Shown here in pieces: positions 18,674 through 27,388 of a stretch of 64,000 bases of DNA; the first letter of the stretch is position 1; each line of letters begins with the position of its first letter. Below the pieces are notes generated by a model, which saw only the letters and a list, made by a program, of their open reading frames with translations, did no database searches and was not told the origin of the DNA. Source of the DNA: Alkalihalobacillus sp. CinArs1 (lineage in GTDB: Bacteria > Bacillota > Bacilli > Bacillales > Guptibacillaceae); the NCBI RefSeq assembly GCF_947387515.1, contig NZ_CANDOB010000001.1, positions 496,001 to 560,000 of the forward strand, read 5' to 3'. The position numbers and the translations under genes are program-made.

Positions 18674-19438
18674 TTACGAACGGCGACGCATTCTAGTTGT
18701 GTAGATCACAACGCCTGCAATGACGATTACAATCAATACGATCGGTAACCAATTCGATAGTTGACCAAGGTCGGTCCACTCAGTTTTACCATTGTCATTC
18801 GTATCGTCGGTAGCGCTTTTACCAAAATGACCAATCTCGACTGACTCCATGTTAAATTGATCTTGTAGCGCTGTAAGAATTTTATCTTTACTCTCAATAA
18901 ATTGATCTTTATCTGATTCTTTTTCTCCTACTCCGAACAAACCAGGATTACCAAGCGAATTTAAGATGGTTTCAAAATCGCTCTTAATCTCGCTATCCAC
19001 TTCTTCGTTTTTTTGCTTTACGACAGGAGAAAGCTTTTTGTAAGTTGCATCAGCCTTCCCTACTAGCTTTCGAGTCGTATCATATTCTTCGAAGTTGTCC
19101 TCCACGTTCTCAAGACGCCTAGAGATATTGAGGACGAGTATTTTCTGCATGTTCGTAATAACTTCTTCTTTATCTTCATTTTCGAGGGCGGACTTAATCA
19201 CGCTAACTGCGTCGTCACCCATATGTAATTGAATTTCTTCTTCTACAGTAGCAAATATCTCACTTGCTTTATCATAGTTTGGAGGAGATTCATTAAGCTT
19301 TGCTACCATCTCACTATACGCTTCAGCTACTTTTTCTTCAGTGGGGTCACCGTATGAATACGCAAAAGCTTTTAGTGGAGTGGTTACCATAGATGTAATC
19401 ATGATGATGAGTGCTACGAGCGCGATGTGTTTTTTCAT
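18674..19438 (-). CDS. Secreted, C-terminally membrane-anchored partner of FTR1
   Basis: The 254-residue protein has a signal peptide ending near AFA, an extracellular helical region of about 190 residues rich in Glu/Asp/Lys, and one C-terminal transmembrane helix (NWLPIVLIVIVIAGVVIYTT) with a short RMRRRS cytoplasmic tail. It resembles the extracellular domain that is fused to the N terminus of longer FTR1 permeases, here as its own gene. The role is probably to bind iron or an oxidant partner at the cell surface (inference). The ATG follows GAGGAGG, and a Fur box lies a few bases upstream. Confidence 0.75.
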   Translation of the reverse strand: MKKHIALVALIIMITSMVTTPLKAFAYSYGDPTEEKVAEAYSEMVAKLNESPPNYDKASEIFATVEEEIQLHMGDDAVSVIKSALENEDKEEVITNMQKILVLNISRRLENVEDNFEEYDTTRKLVGKADATYKKLSPVVKQKNEEVDSEIKSDFETILNSLGNPGLFGVGEKESDKDQFIESKDKILTALQDQFNMESVEIGHFGKSATDDTNDNGKTEWTDLGQLSNWLPIVLIVIVIAGVVIYTTRMRRRS

Positions 19439-19455
19439 TGAGAATCCTCCTCATT

Positions 19456-19474
19456 GATAATGATAATGATTATC
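19456..19474. promoter_or_regulatory. Fur box at the FTR1 operon
   Basis: GATAATGATAATGATTATC matches 18 of 19 positions of the classical Fur consensus. It overlaps the -10 of a minus-strand promoter candidate (TTGACT-17-TATCAT), so iron-bound Fur would block transcription of the FTR1 pair. Confidence 0.93.
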
Positions 19475-19505
19475 AGAATTGAAGTCAATATCAGATATGC
19501 ATTTG

Positions 19506-20276
19506 TTATGGCTTTTCTGTGTGTAATTGAGACCAGTCGATCGGTTTGATCTGATGGGCATGATAATCAATAGGTACTCGTTTAACAGGTCTTGACATCT
19601 CCTTCACAATCGCTGGAAGTACTGAAGTCATATACGCTTTAAACTTTATATAGGACTGACCGGTCGATCGAACTTGATAGGTGATCGGTATTTCGGTTAC
19701 GCGGAACCCTTTTCTTACAAGATTCAGTGTTAATACTTGTGCATAGTTATAGTCATGAATAATCTCTGCTTCTTCCATTGCCTGTCTTGAGAATGCCCTC
19801 ATCCCTGACTGCCCATCATAAATCCATTTTCGTAATAAAATGGATTGGAGAAATGTGAAAAAGTAATTCCCAAGCCTCCTATGAAGTTGCATCCCATCTA
19901 TCGTTCCCTTAAATCTCGACCCCATCACATAGTCTGATTCACCTTCGAGCAAGGGTGCCAATAACTCCGGCAACTGCCAGGCAGGGTATTCATTATCAGC
20001 ATCTAACATGACGCCAATATCTGCACCAAGAGCAACAGATTGTTGAAGTCCCGTCCGTACCGCTGCTCCTAGACCTTTGTTATGTTCTTTCGAGAAAATA
20101 TGATCAGCACCAGCTTCTTTTGCTACTTCTACCGTTCGATCTGTTGATCCATCATCAATGACAAGAATACTCACCTTAACGTCTTTATGAAAGTCTCTTG
20201 GTATTTTGCGAATGACTTCACCTATAGCTTGTTCCTCGTTATGAGCTGGCAAGAAAACAATAACATGTTGTTTCAT
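19506..20276 (-). CDS. Family 2 glycosyltransferase (polyprenyl-phosphate sugar synthase-like)
   Basis: The 256-residue GT-A protein resembles DPM1/dolichol-phosphate mannosyltransferase-like enzymes: VFLPAHNEEQAIGEVI, VIDDGSTDRTVEVA, MLDADNEYP (DxD metal site) and GQSGMRAFSRQAME. It has no clear C-terminal membrane segments. It probably moves a sugar from a nucleotide donor to a polyprenyl phosphate or lipid. Its ATG overlaps the stop of the upstream phosphodiesterase-like gene (TAATG), so it is the last gene of a four-gene operon. The sugar is unknown. Confidence 0.85.
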   Translation of the reverse strand: MKQHVIVFLPAHNEEQAIGEVIRKIPRDFHKDVKVSILVIDDGSTDRTVEVAKEAGADHIFSKEHNKGLGAAVRTGLQQSVALGADIGVMLDADNEYPAWQLPELLAPLLEGESDYVMGSRFKGTIDGMQLHRRLGNYFFTFLQSILLRKWIYDGQSGMRAFSRQAMEEAEIIHDYNYAQVLTLNLVRKGFRVTEIPITYQVRSTGQSYIKFKAYMTSVLPAIVKEMSRPVKRVPIDYHAHQIKPIDWSQLHTEKP

Positions 20277-21739
20277 TAATCTTTCTCTTCCTTCCTGTGG
20301 TTGAACGCTTCAGTTAGAATTTCACCTCTACTATGTGATGGAATAGGCGCACCAAGAAGGTGTGCAACAGTTGGGGCTACCGATGTTAGACTGTGCTTGT
20401 CTTCAACTATTTTCCCTGCATTAATGGAAGGGCCATTCATAAAGAAAGGAACGAATCGCTCTCCTTCGTCAAGATGTCCGTGCCCTCCTATTCCATCAGC
20501 CTGCCCATGATCGGCACATATGATCAATGTGGTATTTTCCATATAACCATTCTCATCCAACCAATTTACGTATTCTTCAACAAGGCTATCAGCTTCTTCT
20601 ATCTTTTGGATATATTCATCGTAAAGAACACCTCTTGAGTGTCCGGTTTGGTCTGTTCCAATAAGCTGGACAGTAAAAAAGTCTGGATCCTTCTCTTTCA
20701 TAACCTCTCTAGCTCTACCCATAATATTAGAATCGGCTACATCATTATGCATCACAGCCGTTACTGTATCTACGTCATCTCCCATCGCATCAACAAGATG
20801 AGCAATTCCAAGGAGTCTACCGCTCTTATTCACCTTTCGCAACGAATCATAGATCGTCTCGACTTTTACGCCACGACCCCAAACCATATTTGAATTGATT
20901 CCATGTTCGAAAGGATACGTTCCAGTCATCATGGATGAAAAACATACTACTGTCCTTGCTGGATAAACAGTTTCCATCTGGCTATATTCAGTACCACTCT
21001 TTTTCAGCGAATCCAAAAAAGGGGTTTGTGCCTCTTGGAACCGTTCCTTTCTCATCCCATCGATGACGATCATGATTACTTTTTCATTCTTATTGTTAGA
21101 AGACTTTACATCTTCTGTATAGGTCGGTTTGATTGTTGGTTTCCAGTCAAATAAATATTTGTGTAAAATGTAGCTAAACAGAAAGATGGCACCATACAAC
21201 ATGAGCAACTTGTCCCACTCGATGGACAATGAAGAACCGATAAATGAATCTGTCACCATAGTCCAAATGCCTATGATCAGCAATACTTTAGGTAGCTGCT
21301 CCTGAGCATTTCCGCTCGTTGAATCACTATTCTTTAATACGAGTTTCCAAAATCGAGTGAAATTCGTCCAACTCGTTCCAATCCTCAGATGATAATATAG
21401 CGTTCCCCAGAAAAACACCGTAAAAAAGAAATAGAGTGCTATTGCAAACAATGATGCTGTTAGAGAAAAGTGGTCAAAGATTATTAAAAAACCTATCAAG
21501 GGAAGCCATAAGTAATTTCTCAAGAAAAGCGGAAAATCATAATGATAGTAAAGAACTAGAAGAGGGAGAACCGCTCCTAATCCGAATAAAAACCCACTCC
21601 AAAATGAAACTGAAAACCACTCTGATATGTAAAATAACAATAAAGTTCCCGTAACAAAAATAGGAGTGAAGGGCTTTCCTTCGTTCAAAAGATTCCAGCA
21701 CCTTGCTGCAACCTTCTCAAAACCTGAAGCTTGTTTCAT
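20276..21739 (-). CDS. Membrane-bound alkaline phosphatase/phosphodiesterase-fold protein
   Basis: The 487-residue protein starts with about six hydrophobic segments (to residue 190) and continues as a type I phosphodiesterase/nucleotide pyrophosphatase domain. Metal-site motifs are visible: IMIVIDGMRKERF, PARTVVCFSSMMTG (nucleophile Thr region), IGTDQTGHSRG, CADHGQADGIGGHGH. The active residues appear intact. Substrate unknown; a lipid-linked or surface phosphodiester is plausible because the neighbours are a GT2 enzyme and a flippase-like protein. Its ATG overlaps the upstream stop in ATGA. Confidence 0.8.
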   Translation of the reverse strand: MKQASGFEKVAARCWNLLNEGKPFTPIFVTGTLLLFYISEWFSVSFWSGFLFGLGAVLPLLVLYYHYDFPLFLRNYLWLPLIGFLIIFDHFSLTASLFAIALYFFFTVFFWGTLYYHLRIGTSWTNFTRFWKLVLKNSDSTSGNAQEQLPKVLLIIGIWTMVTDSFIGSSLSIEWDKLLMLYGAIFLFSYILHKYLFDWKPTIKPTYTEDVKSSNNKNEKVIMIVIDGMRKERFQEAQTPFLDSLKKSGTEYSQMETVYPARTVVCFSSMMTGTYPFEHGINSNMVWGRGVKVETIYDSLRKVNKSGRLLGIAHLVDAMGDDVDTVTAVMHNDVADSNIMGRAREVMKEKDPDFFTVQLIGTDQTGHSRGVLYDEYIQKIEEADSLVEEYVNWLDENGYMENTTLIICADHGQADGIGGHGHLDEGERFVPFFMNGPSINAGKIVEDKHSLTSVAPTVAHLLGAPIPSHSRGEILTEAFNHRKEEKD

Positions 21740-22680
21740 TCTGTTTCTCCTTTCGACTTTACAAACGATTTCAATTTATTCATTTTAAGAGGATACATGT
21801 AAAATGCTGCCGCACCGGCAGCAAAGGAATATAAATACTTAAATCCATGAGTAATGATCGCAATCATAAACGCATCTTCTAGCTGGAATCCAGAGCGATA
21901 CAAAGACAGGCTCATCACACTTTCATAAGTTGCGAGTCCTCCAGGTGCAAGTTGCAAAACACCAGAACCGACGGACAGTGCTGTCACCCACATTGCGTTA
22001 AGATAGCTAAACGATGCCATATCGACAATCGCAACAGCATACACGACGATTCCCTCAAAGATCCAGCTGATGCCTGATAACGAAATAATGACCAAACCCG
22101 ATCTAGATTTCACAAGAGAGGTAAAGTCATTCCATTGTGTTGATACGAAAGCAGGTAGTTTGTTGTGTTTTTCCAAGAGATAAAGAAAGACAGTTCCTAC
22201 TCCTATCGCTACAAGTGCACTAAGAAAGAAAACGGAATTCAGCTGGATTCCAATAGCACTCGCTCCAAACATTGCGAATAAACCAAGCCACAAAAGATCC
22301 AAAGCTCTTAACGACACTACGGAAGATAACGATTTCGTCCATTTTATATCCTGATGTTGTGCCAAGGCTCCCACTCTTACAGCTTCTCCACCTTTAAAAG
22401 GTAATAGATGGTTAAAAAACAAACTATAGAATATTCCTGATAGGTAGACGACGAATGGCACATTCGGATTCACAAGAATTCTCCAACACCAAGCACGTAA
22501 CAAAAACGCAATTGTATATCCTACAACCATGAGTACTAGGAGAATAGGATGGCTGAAAAGAGCCAAGATGGTTTGCCTTAAATCTTCAAATGTAAACACT
22601 TTAACGAATAGAAAAACAAACAAAACAACGAGCGATAAGCTAGTTAACCATTTAATTATCTGTAGTAGTTTTTTGCCCAT
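21736..22680 (-). CDS. Flippase-like/lysylphosphatidylglycerol synthase transmembrane family protein
   Basis: The 314-residue protein has about eight transmembrane segments and matches the UPF0104/LPG-synthase membrane domain family: FNHLLPFKGGEAVRVGAL, SLRALDLLWLG, GVLQLAPGGLATYE. Such proteins without a synthase domain are often found in glycolipid loci and are proposed to move lipids between leaflets. The start overlaps the epimerase gene by 25 bases, and its end overlaps the next start by four. No enzyme motif is seen. Confidence 0.85.
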   Translation of the reverse strand: MGKKLLQIIKWLTSLSLVVLFVFLFVKVFTFEDLRQTILALFSHPILLVLMVVGYTIAFLLRAWCWRILVNPNVPFVVYLSGIFYSLFFNHLLPFKGGEAVRVGALAQHQDIKWTKSLSSVVSLRALDLLWLGLFAMFGASAIGIQLNSVFFLSALVAIGVGTVFLYLLEKHNKLPAFVSTQWNDFTSLVKSRSGLVIISLSGISWIFEGIVVYAVAIVDMASFSYLNAMWVTALSVGSGVLQLAPGGLATYESVMSLSLYRSGFQLEDAFMIAIITHGFKYLYSFAAGAAAFYMYPLKMNKLKSFVKSKGETE

Positions 22681-23603
22681 TCCACCGTTCTCCGTATTCC
22701 TTCATTTATTCCTATATCAGGAGTGTAACCGAGCATCTCTTGCGCTTTCGATATGTTGCTCCACGTATGCTTCACATCACCCGCTCGATGAGGGCGTTCG
22801 AACAGTTTACCTTCTGGGAAATACTCTTGTAATATCGTGATCAACTCATCTAATGATACGGGTGTTCCGCTTCCAAGGTTAAATATCTCGGATTGACTTG
22901 ATTGTCTTTTCAAGGTCAGCGAGATACCTTTCACAATATCATCGATAAATGAGAAATCACGAGATTGTTCTCTTCCAAAGATCTCGATAGGTTGATCGTT
23001 TAAAAACTTTTTAATAAATAGAGGAATGGCCATATCCGGTCTGCCCCAAGGTCCATACACAGTAAAGAATCGTAGAATAGAAAGCTTGTATCCATAGAGT
23101 GATTGATAAGCATGACAAAAGGATTCAGCTCCGTACTTCGCAGCGGCATATGGAGAACAAACCTTTCCGTTAGCATCTTCTTCTTTCACCGGACCGTTGT
23201 CAGCATTGCCATAGACGGATGAGGATGACGCAAATAGAAAGTGGGATACGCCTATTTCACCGGACGCTTTTAAAACATTTACCGTCGTTTTTATATCTTG
23301 ATCAATATATTCGTGTGGGTTTAAAAGCGAATATTGTACTCCAGGAAGGGCTGCTAAATGAATGACTGCATCATAGGAATGCTCCTTAAAATGCTTCATT
23401 GTTTTCTCTTCATTTAGTAAATCGAATTGATGTAGTGTAAAGTCTCCCAACTTTTTCACTTGGTCTATATGATCGCCCTTCCTTTTTACGTCATAATAGG
23501 AAGTCATATTGTCGATGACCGTAACGCTGTGTTTTTCTTTGATGAGATATTTGGCTAAGTGGCTTCCAATGAAACCTGCTCCACCAGTAATCAATACGTT
23601 CAT
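22656..23603 (-). CDS. NAD-dependent nucleotide-sugar epimerase (UDP-glucuronate/glucose 4-epimerase type)
   Basis: The 315-residue extended short-chain dehydrogenase has the NAD motif ITGGAGFIGSHL, the SSSSVYG segment, catalytic Tyr-Lys in SPYAAAKYGAE, and FFTVYGPWGRPDMA. The N-terminal DNMTSYYDVKRK resembles UDP-glucuronate 4-epimerases more than GalE. It should provide the sugar nucleotide for the operon that it leads. The ATG at 23603 is eight bases from AGGAG; a GTG three codons earlier is too close. Upstream lies the terminator of the lipoprotein gene, so the operon needs a promoter in 23604-23680, which I could not define. Confidence 0.88.
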   Translation of the reverse strand: MNVLITGGAGFIGSHLAKYLIKEKHSVTVIDNMTSYYDVKRKGDHIDQVKKLGDFTLHQFDLLNEEKTMKHFKEHSYDAVIHLAALPGVQYSLLNPHEYIDQDIKTTVNVLKASGEIGVSHFLFASSSSVYGNADNGPVKEEDANGKVCSPYAAAKYGAESFCHAYQSLYGYKLSILRFFTVYGPWGRPDMAIPLFIKKFLNDQPIEIFGREQSRDFSFIDDIVKGISLTLKRQSSQSEIFNLGSGTPVSLDELITILQEYFPEGKLFERPHRAGDVKHTWSNISKAQEMLGYTPDIGINEGIRRTVEWAKNYYR

Positions 23604-23679
23604 ATTCTGCACTCCTACTACTCAACTAAAAAAGAAACTTCCTCTTAACTCTTAAGCATTCCTAACTTTCATGTACAAT

Positions 23680-23702
23680 AGAAAAGGCCGCTTTAAGCGG
23701 CC
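23680..23702 (-). terminator. Terminator after the lipoprotein gene
   Basis: A GC-rich stem (23686-23691 with 23697-23702) is followed by TTTTCTATT on the minus strand. Confidence 0.87.
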
Positions 23703-23716
23703 AATTTCGTCTTTCT

Positions 23717-24928
23717 TTATTCTACTACACTTTTTAGCGTAGACACAATTTCATCGCTTAATTTTGCTGCTTCATCAGCTTTATCGTTGCTAATGGCTTC
23801 AAACCACTCTTGCCCTTTTGTATAAAGACCTTTCGTTTCTTCTTCACCGAGCGTTTCCATCAATGGCTTCTCGATTGCTTTCATGAAGACATTTGCTTCC
23901 ATTGCAGCTTCTCGTCCATCTGTAAGTTTGCCTTCATCTGCCATAGCAGCAACCTTTTCATGATAGCTCATGATTTTGCCCATGAATGCTTTCGTGAACA
24001 AAGTAGAAACTTCGTCTGATTTAATCGTACTTGGATCAGTTTCACTAATATTGAATAGTTCGCTTAACTTATTCGCCGCTTCTTCATCTCCACCAGATAG
24101 AGAACCTTGAATTGCCTGGTAGAATCCAAGAGCTTCTGCCTGCATGATCTTCAGATCTTCTGTTTCACCATCTTGGACTGCTTGATCAATCTTTTCTGCG
24201 TAAGAGTTAGCTGCTAAGTAGTAGCTCTTATATGTGGATTTGTCAGTAACTTGCTTGTACACTGCAAAGTTATCCATTTCTCCATTATTTAAAGCTTCTT
24301 CTTGAGCGTCTAAGCCGTTATTAATATTTTGTACGATGCTTGAATCACCCTCAAGCTCGTAATAAGAATCACGTTTCTCTGCTGTCGGAATGAAAACATT
24401 CTCAGCTAGCTTTTTAATTTCGTTAAAGTGAAGCATCGCTTTTTCATCTTCACCAGCATCCTTTGCTTCAATAACAGCTGCATGAAGTGATTTTTGCTTT
24501 TGATAGAAATAGGATTGTGTTCCTTTATCGATCATTTGACGAGCAACGTTCATATCTAGTTCGCCAGATTTACCTGCTTCAATTCCTGTTGTAATAAACT
24601 GATCGATTTCATTACTCGTTTCATTTACTGCACTTTTCAGTTCATCAGAATAAGTAGCGTCGACCATTTCCCAATCTACTTCTTTGTCTTCTTTCATCTT
24701 ATTTAGTTCTTCCGTTATAGCTTTGTAAGCCTCAATTTGTTTTACGGAGTCAGATTCTTCGACTGACATGTCGCTTGAAGCATTCTCTTCCGTGTTATTG
24801 TTAGAGTTGCTTGATTCCTCTTGAGTTTGCTCATTTGTGTTTGAAGCATTTTCTGAGTCGTTGCCGCATGCTACAAGCACAGTTCCTGCAAGTGTAATAG
24901 AAGCGAATAGCATCATTGATCTTTTCAT
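23717..24928 (-). CDS. Lipoprotein of unknown function, possibly iron-linked
   Basis: The 403-residue protein has a lipoprotein signal peptide with lipobox LVAC (Cys21), a Ser/Asn/Glu-rich spacer to about residue 55, and then a nearly all-helical, acidic domain. Repeated themes are seen, for example FITTGIEAGKSGELD, GTQSYFYQKQKSLHAAV and YKSYYLAANSYAEKI, which suggests internal duplication. I do not recognise the family. The consensus promoter carries a Fur-like site and the FTR1 genes are 4 kb away, so an iron-uptake role such as an EfeO-like binding protein is possible but not shown. ATG follows AAGGGG. Confidence 0.7.
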   Translation of the reverse strand: MKRSMMLFASITLAGTVLVACGNDSENASNTNEQTQEESSNSNNNTEENASSDMSVEESDSVKQIEAYKAITEELNKMKEDKEVDWEMVDATYSDELKSAVNETSNEIDQFITTGIEAGKSGELDMNVARQMIDKGTQSYFYQKQKSLHAAVIEAKDAGEDEKAMLHFNEIKKLAENVFIPTAEKRDSYYELEGDSSIVQNINNGLDAQEEALNNGEMDNFAVYKQVTDKSTYKSYYLAANSYAEKIDQAVQDGETEDLKIMQAEALGFYQAIQGSLSGGDEEAANKLSELFNISETDPSTIKSDEVSTLFTKAFMGKIMSYHEKVAAMADEGKLTDGREAAMEANVFMKAIEKPLMETLGEEETKGLYTKGQEWFEAISNDKADEAAKLSDEIVSTLKSVVE

Positions 24929-24976
24929 TATGTAATCCCCTTTTCATCGTTGTCTGTTCTAATGATATCCATCAAG

Positions 24977-25005
24977 ATTATATCGAGAACGATTATCAGT
25001 GTCAA
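24977..25005 (-). promoter_or_regulatory. Consensus SigA promoter with Fur-like site for the lipoprotein gene
   Basis: The minus strand shows a perfect TTGACA-17-TATAAT promoter. The spacer contains TGATAATCGTTCTCG, with 7/7 and 4/7 matches to the two Fur half sites (TGATAAT-N-ATTATCA). Confidence 0.75.
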
Positions 25006-25022
25006 TACTGTTGTAATTTAAA

Positions 25023-25057
25023 AATAAAAAAGACCCCAATCTCAAGGATTGAGGTCT
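25023..25057 (-). terminator. trxA terminator
   Basis: An 11-bp stem with one G-U pair (25031-25041 with 25047-25057) is followed by six T on the minus strand. Confidence 0.9.
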
Positions 25058-25070
25058 TGATGTTTATCGT

Positions 25071-25382
25071 TTATTGATGCTTAGAAAGTGTTTGTGCTAG
25101 TGCTTCTTTCGGTTGGAAACCAACGACTTGGTCAACAACTTCTCCGTTTTTGAAAACTAGAAGTGTTGGGATGCTCATTACACCAAACTTGCTTGCTGTT
25201 TCTTGGTTCTCATCTACGTCGATTTTAACCACTTTCACATCAGTCATCTCAGCATCTAGTTCTTCAAGAACTGGTGCGATCATCTTACAAGGTCCACACC
25301 ATGGTGCCCAAAAGTCTGCAAGAACAAGACCTTCGCTTGTTTCTTGGTTAAAGTTTTGATCTGTCGCATGTACGATAGCCAT
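25071..25382 (-). CDS. trxA: Thioredoxin
   Basis: Thioredoxin reduces protein disulfides using electrons from thioredoxin reductase. The 103-residue protein has the active site WAPWCGPCK (Cys29 and Cys32), the conserved KIDVDENQ and the cis-Pro in [12 protein letters not shown]. The ATG follows AAGGAGG. It is a single gene between the etfA terminator and its own terminator. Confidence 0.98.
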   Translation of the reverse strand: MAIVHATDQNFNQETSEGLVLADFWAPWCGPCKMIAPVLEELDAEMTDVKVVKIDVDENQETASKFGVMSIPTLLVFKNGEVVDQVVGFQPKEALAQTLSKHQ

Positions 25383-25567
25383 TCTATATCTTCCTCCTTA
25401 AACAAATATCACTTGAGAATACCAGGTTAAAGGCCGGTTGCCTCAATGTGCTCTGCCATATTGACATTCGTCAATTGGCTCAGATTGAGTATATCATTAA
25501 TACTCATGGTGTTTCCATTTTTTTGACTCACACTCATTCTTCCCTATTTACTGAAGAAAAAACGTGT

Positions 25568-25595
25568 AAAAAAGCGAGCTCGCGGCTCGCTTTTT
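25568..25595 (-). terminator. etfA terminator
   Basis: A GC-rich hairpin (25574-25579 with 25585-25590, extended by A-T pairs) is followed by T residues on the minus strand. It closes the fatty-acid degradation operon. Confidence 0.9.
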
Positions 25596-25597
25596 GT

Positions 25598-26575
25598 TTA
25601 GTTCGTTTGGAGAACTTTTTTGAATTCTTGTGTTAATAGTGGAACAACTTCAAACAGGTCTCCAACGATTCCATAATCTGCTACATTAAAAATATTCGCT
25701 TCTGGATCTTTATTGATCGCAACGATTACTTTTGAGTTAGACATACCAGCGAGGTGTTGGATTGCCCCTGATATACCGCACGCGATATAGAGATCTGGAG
25801 TAACGACTTTACCAGTTTGCCCGATCTGTAGCGAGTAATCGCAATAATCTGCGTCACACGCTCCTCGAGATGCTCCTACAGCAGCACCGAGTACGTCAGC
25901 AAGTTCTTGTAGTGGTTCGAAACCGTCTTCACTCTTCACACCACGGCCACCTGCAACAATCACTTTTGCCTCTGATAGATCTACTCCAGAAGTAGACTTG
26001 CGAACGACTTCTTTCACGATCGTACGAAGATCTTTAATCTCTACCTCTTCAGAGAAAACTTCGCCTGAACGTGACTCATCTTTCTCAAGAGCAGAAATGT
26101 TATTCGGACGAATCGTTGCAAGGATAACACCTGATTTTACCTTCTTCTTCTCAAAGGCTTTACCAGAATAGATCGGACGTGTGAATACGATATCCTCACC
26201 ATCTAATTCGATTGCAGTAGCATCTGAGATTAAGCCAGCATCTAATTTACTAGCAAGTTTTGGTGCTACATCTTTCCCCATCGATGTATGTGGGAAGAGT
26301 ATCGCATCAGGTTCGATAGAGTTGATGATCTGCAAGAACACTTGCCCGTACCCATCGCTTGTATAAGTTGAAAGCTTTTCATTCTCTGCTTTGATGACAC
26401 GATCTGCTCCATAATGGAACAACGAATCTGTTAATGCGCTTACATTTTCGCCCGCTATCGCTGCGATTACTTCTCCACCCGCTGCGATTTCTTTCCCAGC
26501 TGCGATTGCCTCAAACGATACATTACGAAGTTCATTCTCACGACTTTCTGCAATTACGAGTACTTTTTTGGCCAT
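25598..26575 (-). CDS. etfA: Electron transfer flavoprotein alpha subunit
   Basis: EtfA binds the FAD that takes electrons from acyl-CoA dehydrogenases. The 325-residue protein shows the conserved C-terminal FAD region VAGGRGVKSEDGF, GAAVGASRGACDA, QIGQTGKVVTPDLYI and CGISGAIQHLAGM. The start follows GAGGGG. It comes 12 bases after etfB in the lcfA-fadR-fadB-etfB-etfA order of B. subtilis. Confidence 0.97.
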   Translation of the reverse strand: MAKKVLVIAESRENELRNVSFEAIAAGKEIAAGGEVIAAIAGENVSALTDSLFHYGADRVIKAENEKLSTYTSDGYGQVFLQIINSIEPDAILFPHTSMGKDVAPKLASKLDAGLISDATAIELDGEDIVFTRPIYSGKAFEKKKVKSGVILATIRPNNISALEKDESRSGEVFSEEVEIKDLRTIVKEVVRKSTSGVDLSEAKVIVAGGRGVKSEDGFEPLQELADVLGAAVGASRGACDADYCDYSLQIGQTGKVVTPDLYIACGISGAIQHLAGMSNSKVIVAINKDPEANIFNVADYGIVGDLFEVVPLLTQEFKKVLQTN

Positions 26576-26587
26576 TGTAAACCCCTC

Positions 26588-27358
26588 CTATATAACTTTC
26601 GCTTCCTGACGAAGTAATTTCACTAGTTCTTGTACTTGATTGTCCACTTCACCTTCAAGTACTTTTCCAGCTTCTTTTTTAGGTGGTAAATAACGCTCTA
26701 GAGTTTCTGTTTTTGCTCCAATTTCATCTTCATCGATGTCTAGTTCATCATAATCTATTTCTTCAAGTGGCTTTTTCTTTGCCTTCATGATTCCAGGAAG
26801 TGATGGATAACGTGGTTCATTAAGTCCCTGCTGAGCTGTTACAAGCAGTGGAAGCTGCGCTTCAACGATTTCCACATCCCCCTCGACATCTCTTTCGATT
26901 GTAGCTGTGCTACCATCGATATCTAGCTTCGTGATCGTCGTTACATAAGGAATACCCATCTTCTCTGCTAAGCGAGGGCCAATCTGTCCAGTGCTATTAT
27001 CATTCGAGACGTTTCCACCAAGGATGATGTCGTACTCTTTATCTTCGAAATAAGCGGCTAATAGCGCAGTTGTTGTATATTGGTCGCTCTCATCAAGCTC
27101 TTCATTATTAATTAGAACCGCTTTATCTGCACCCATTGCGAGAGCAGTTCGAAGCTCCTTCTCCACTTCTTCACTACCGATACTAACGACTGTAACTTCA
27201 CCGCCGTGGTCGTCACGAAGTTGAATTGCTTCTTCAATCGCATACTCGTCGTAAGGGTTGATAATAAACTCAACGCCTTCTTCACTGATCTTGCCATTCT
27301 CAATAACAATTTTTTCTTCAGTATCAAATGTTCTCTTCATAATTACGAATATGTTCAT
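26588..27358 (-). CDS. etfB: Electron transfer flavoprotein beta subunit
   Basis: EtfB forms the heterodimer with EtfA and binds AMP. The 256 residues begin MNIFVIMKRTFDTEEKIVI; ALAMGADKAVLI and TGQIGPRLAEKMGIPYVT fit the family, as does LLVTAQQGLNEPRYPSLPG. The ATG follows GGGAGGG. The 30-base gap to fadB and the 12-base gap to etfA indicate co-transcription. Confidence 0.97.
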   Translation of the reverse strand: MNIFVIMKRTFDTEEKIVIENGKISEEGVEFIINPYDEYAIEEAIQLRDDHGGEVTVVSIGSEEVEKELRTALAMGADKAVLINNEELDESDQYTTTALLAAYFEDKEYDIILGGNVSNDNSTGQIGPRLAEKMGIPYVTTITKLDIDGSTATIERDVEGDVEIVEAQLPLLVTAQQGLNEPRYPSLPGIMKAKKKPLEEIDYDELDIDEDEIGAKTETLERYLPPKKEAGKVLEGEVDNQVQELVKLLRQEAKVI

Positions 27359-27388
27359 TTCTTTTTACCCTCCCTGAGATAATTATCT

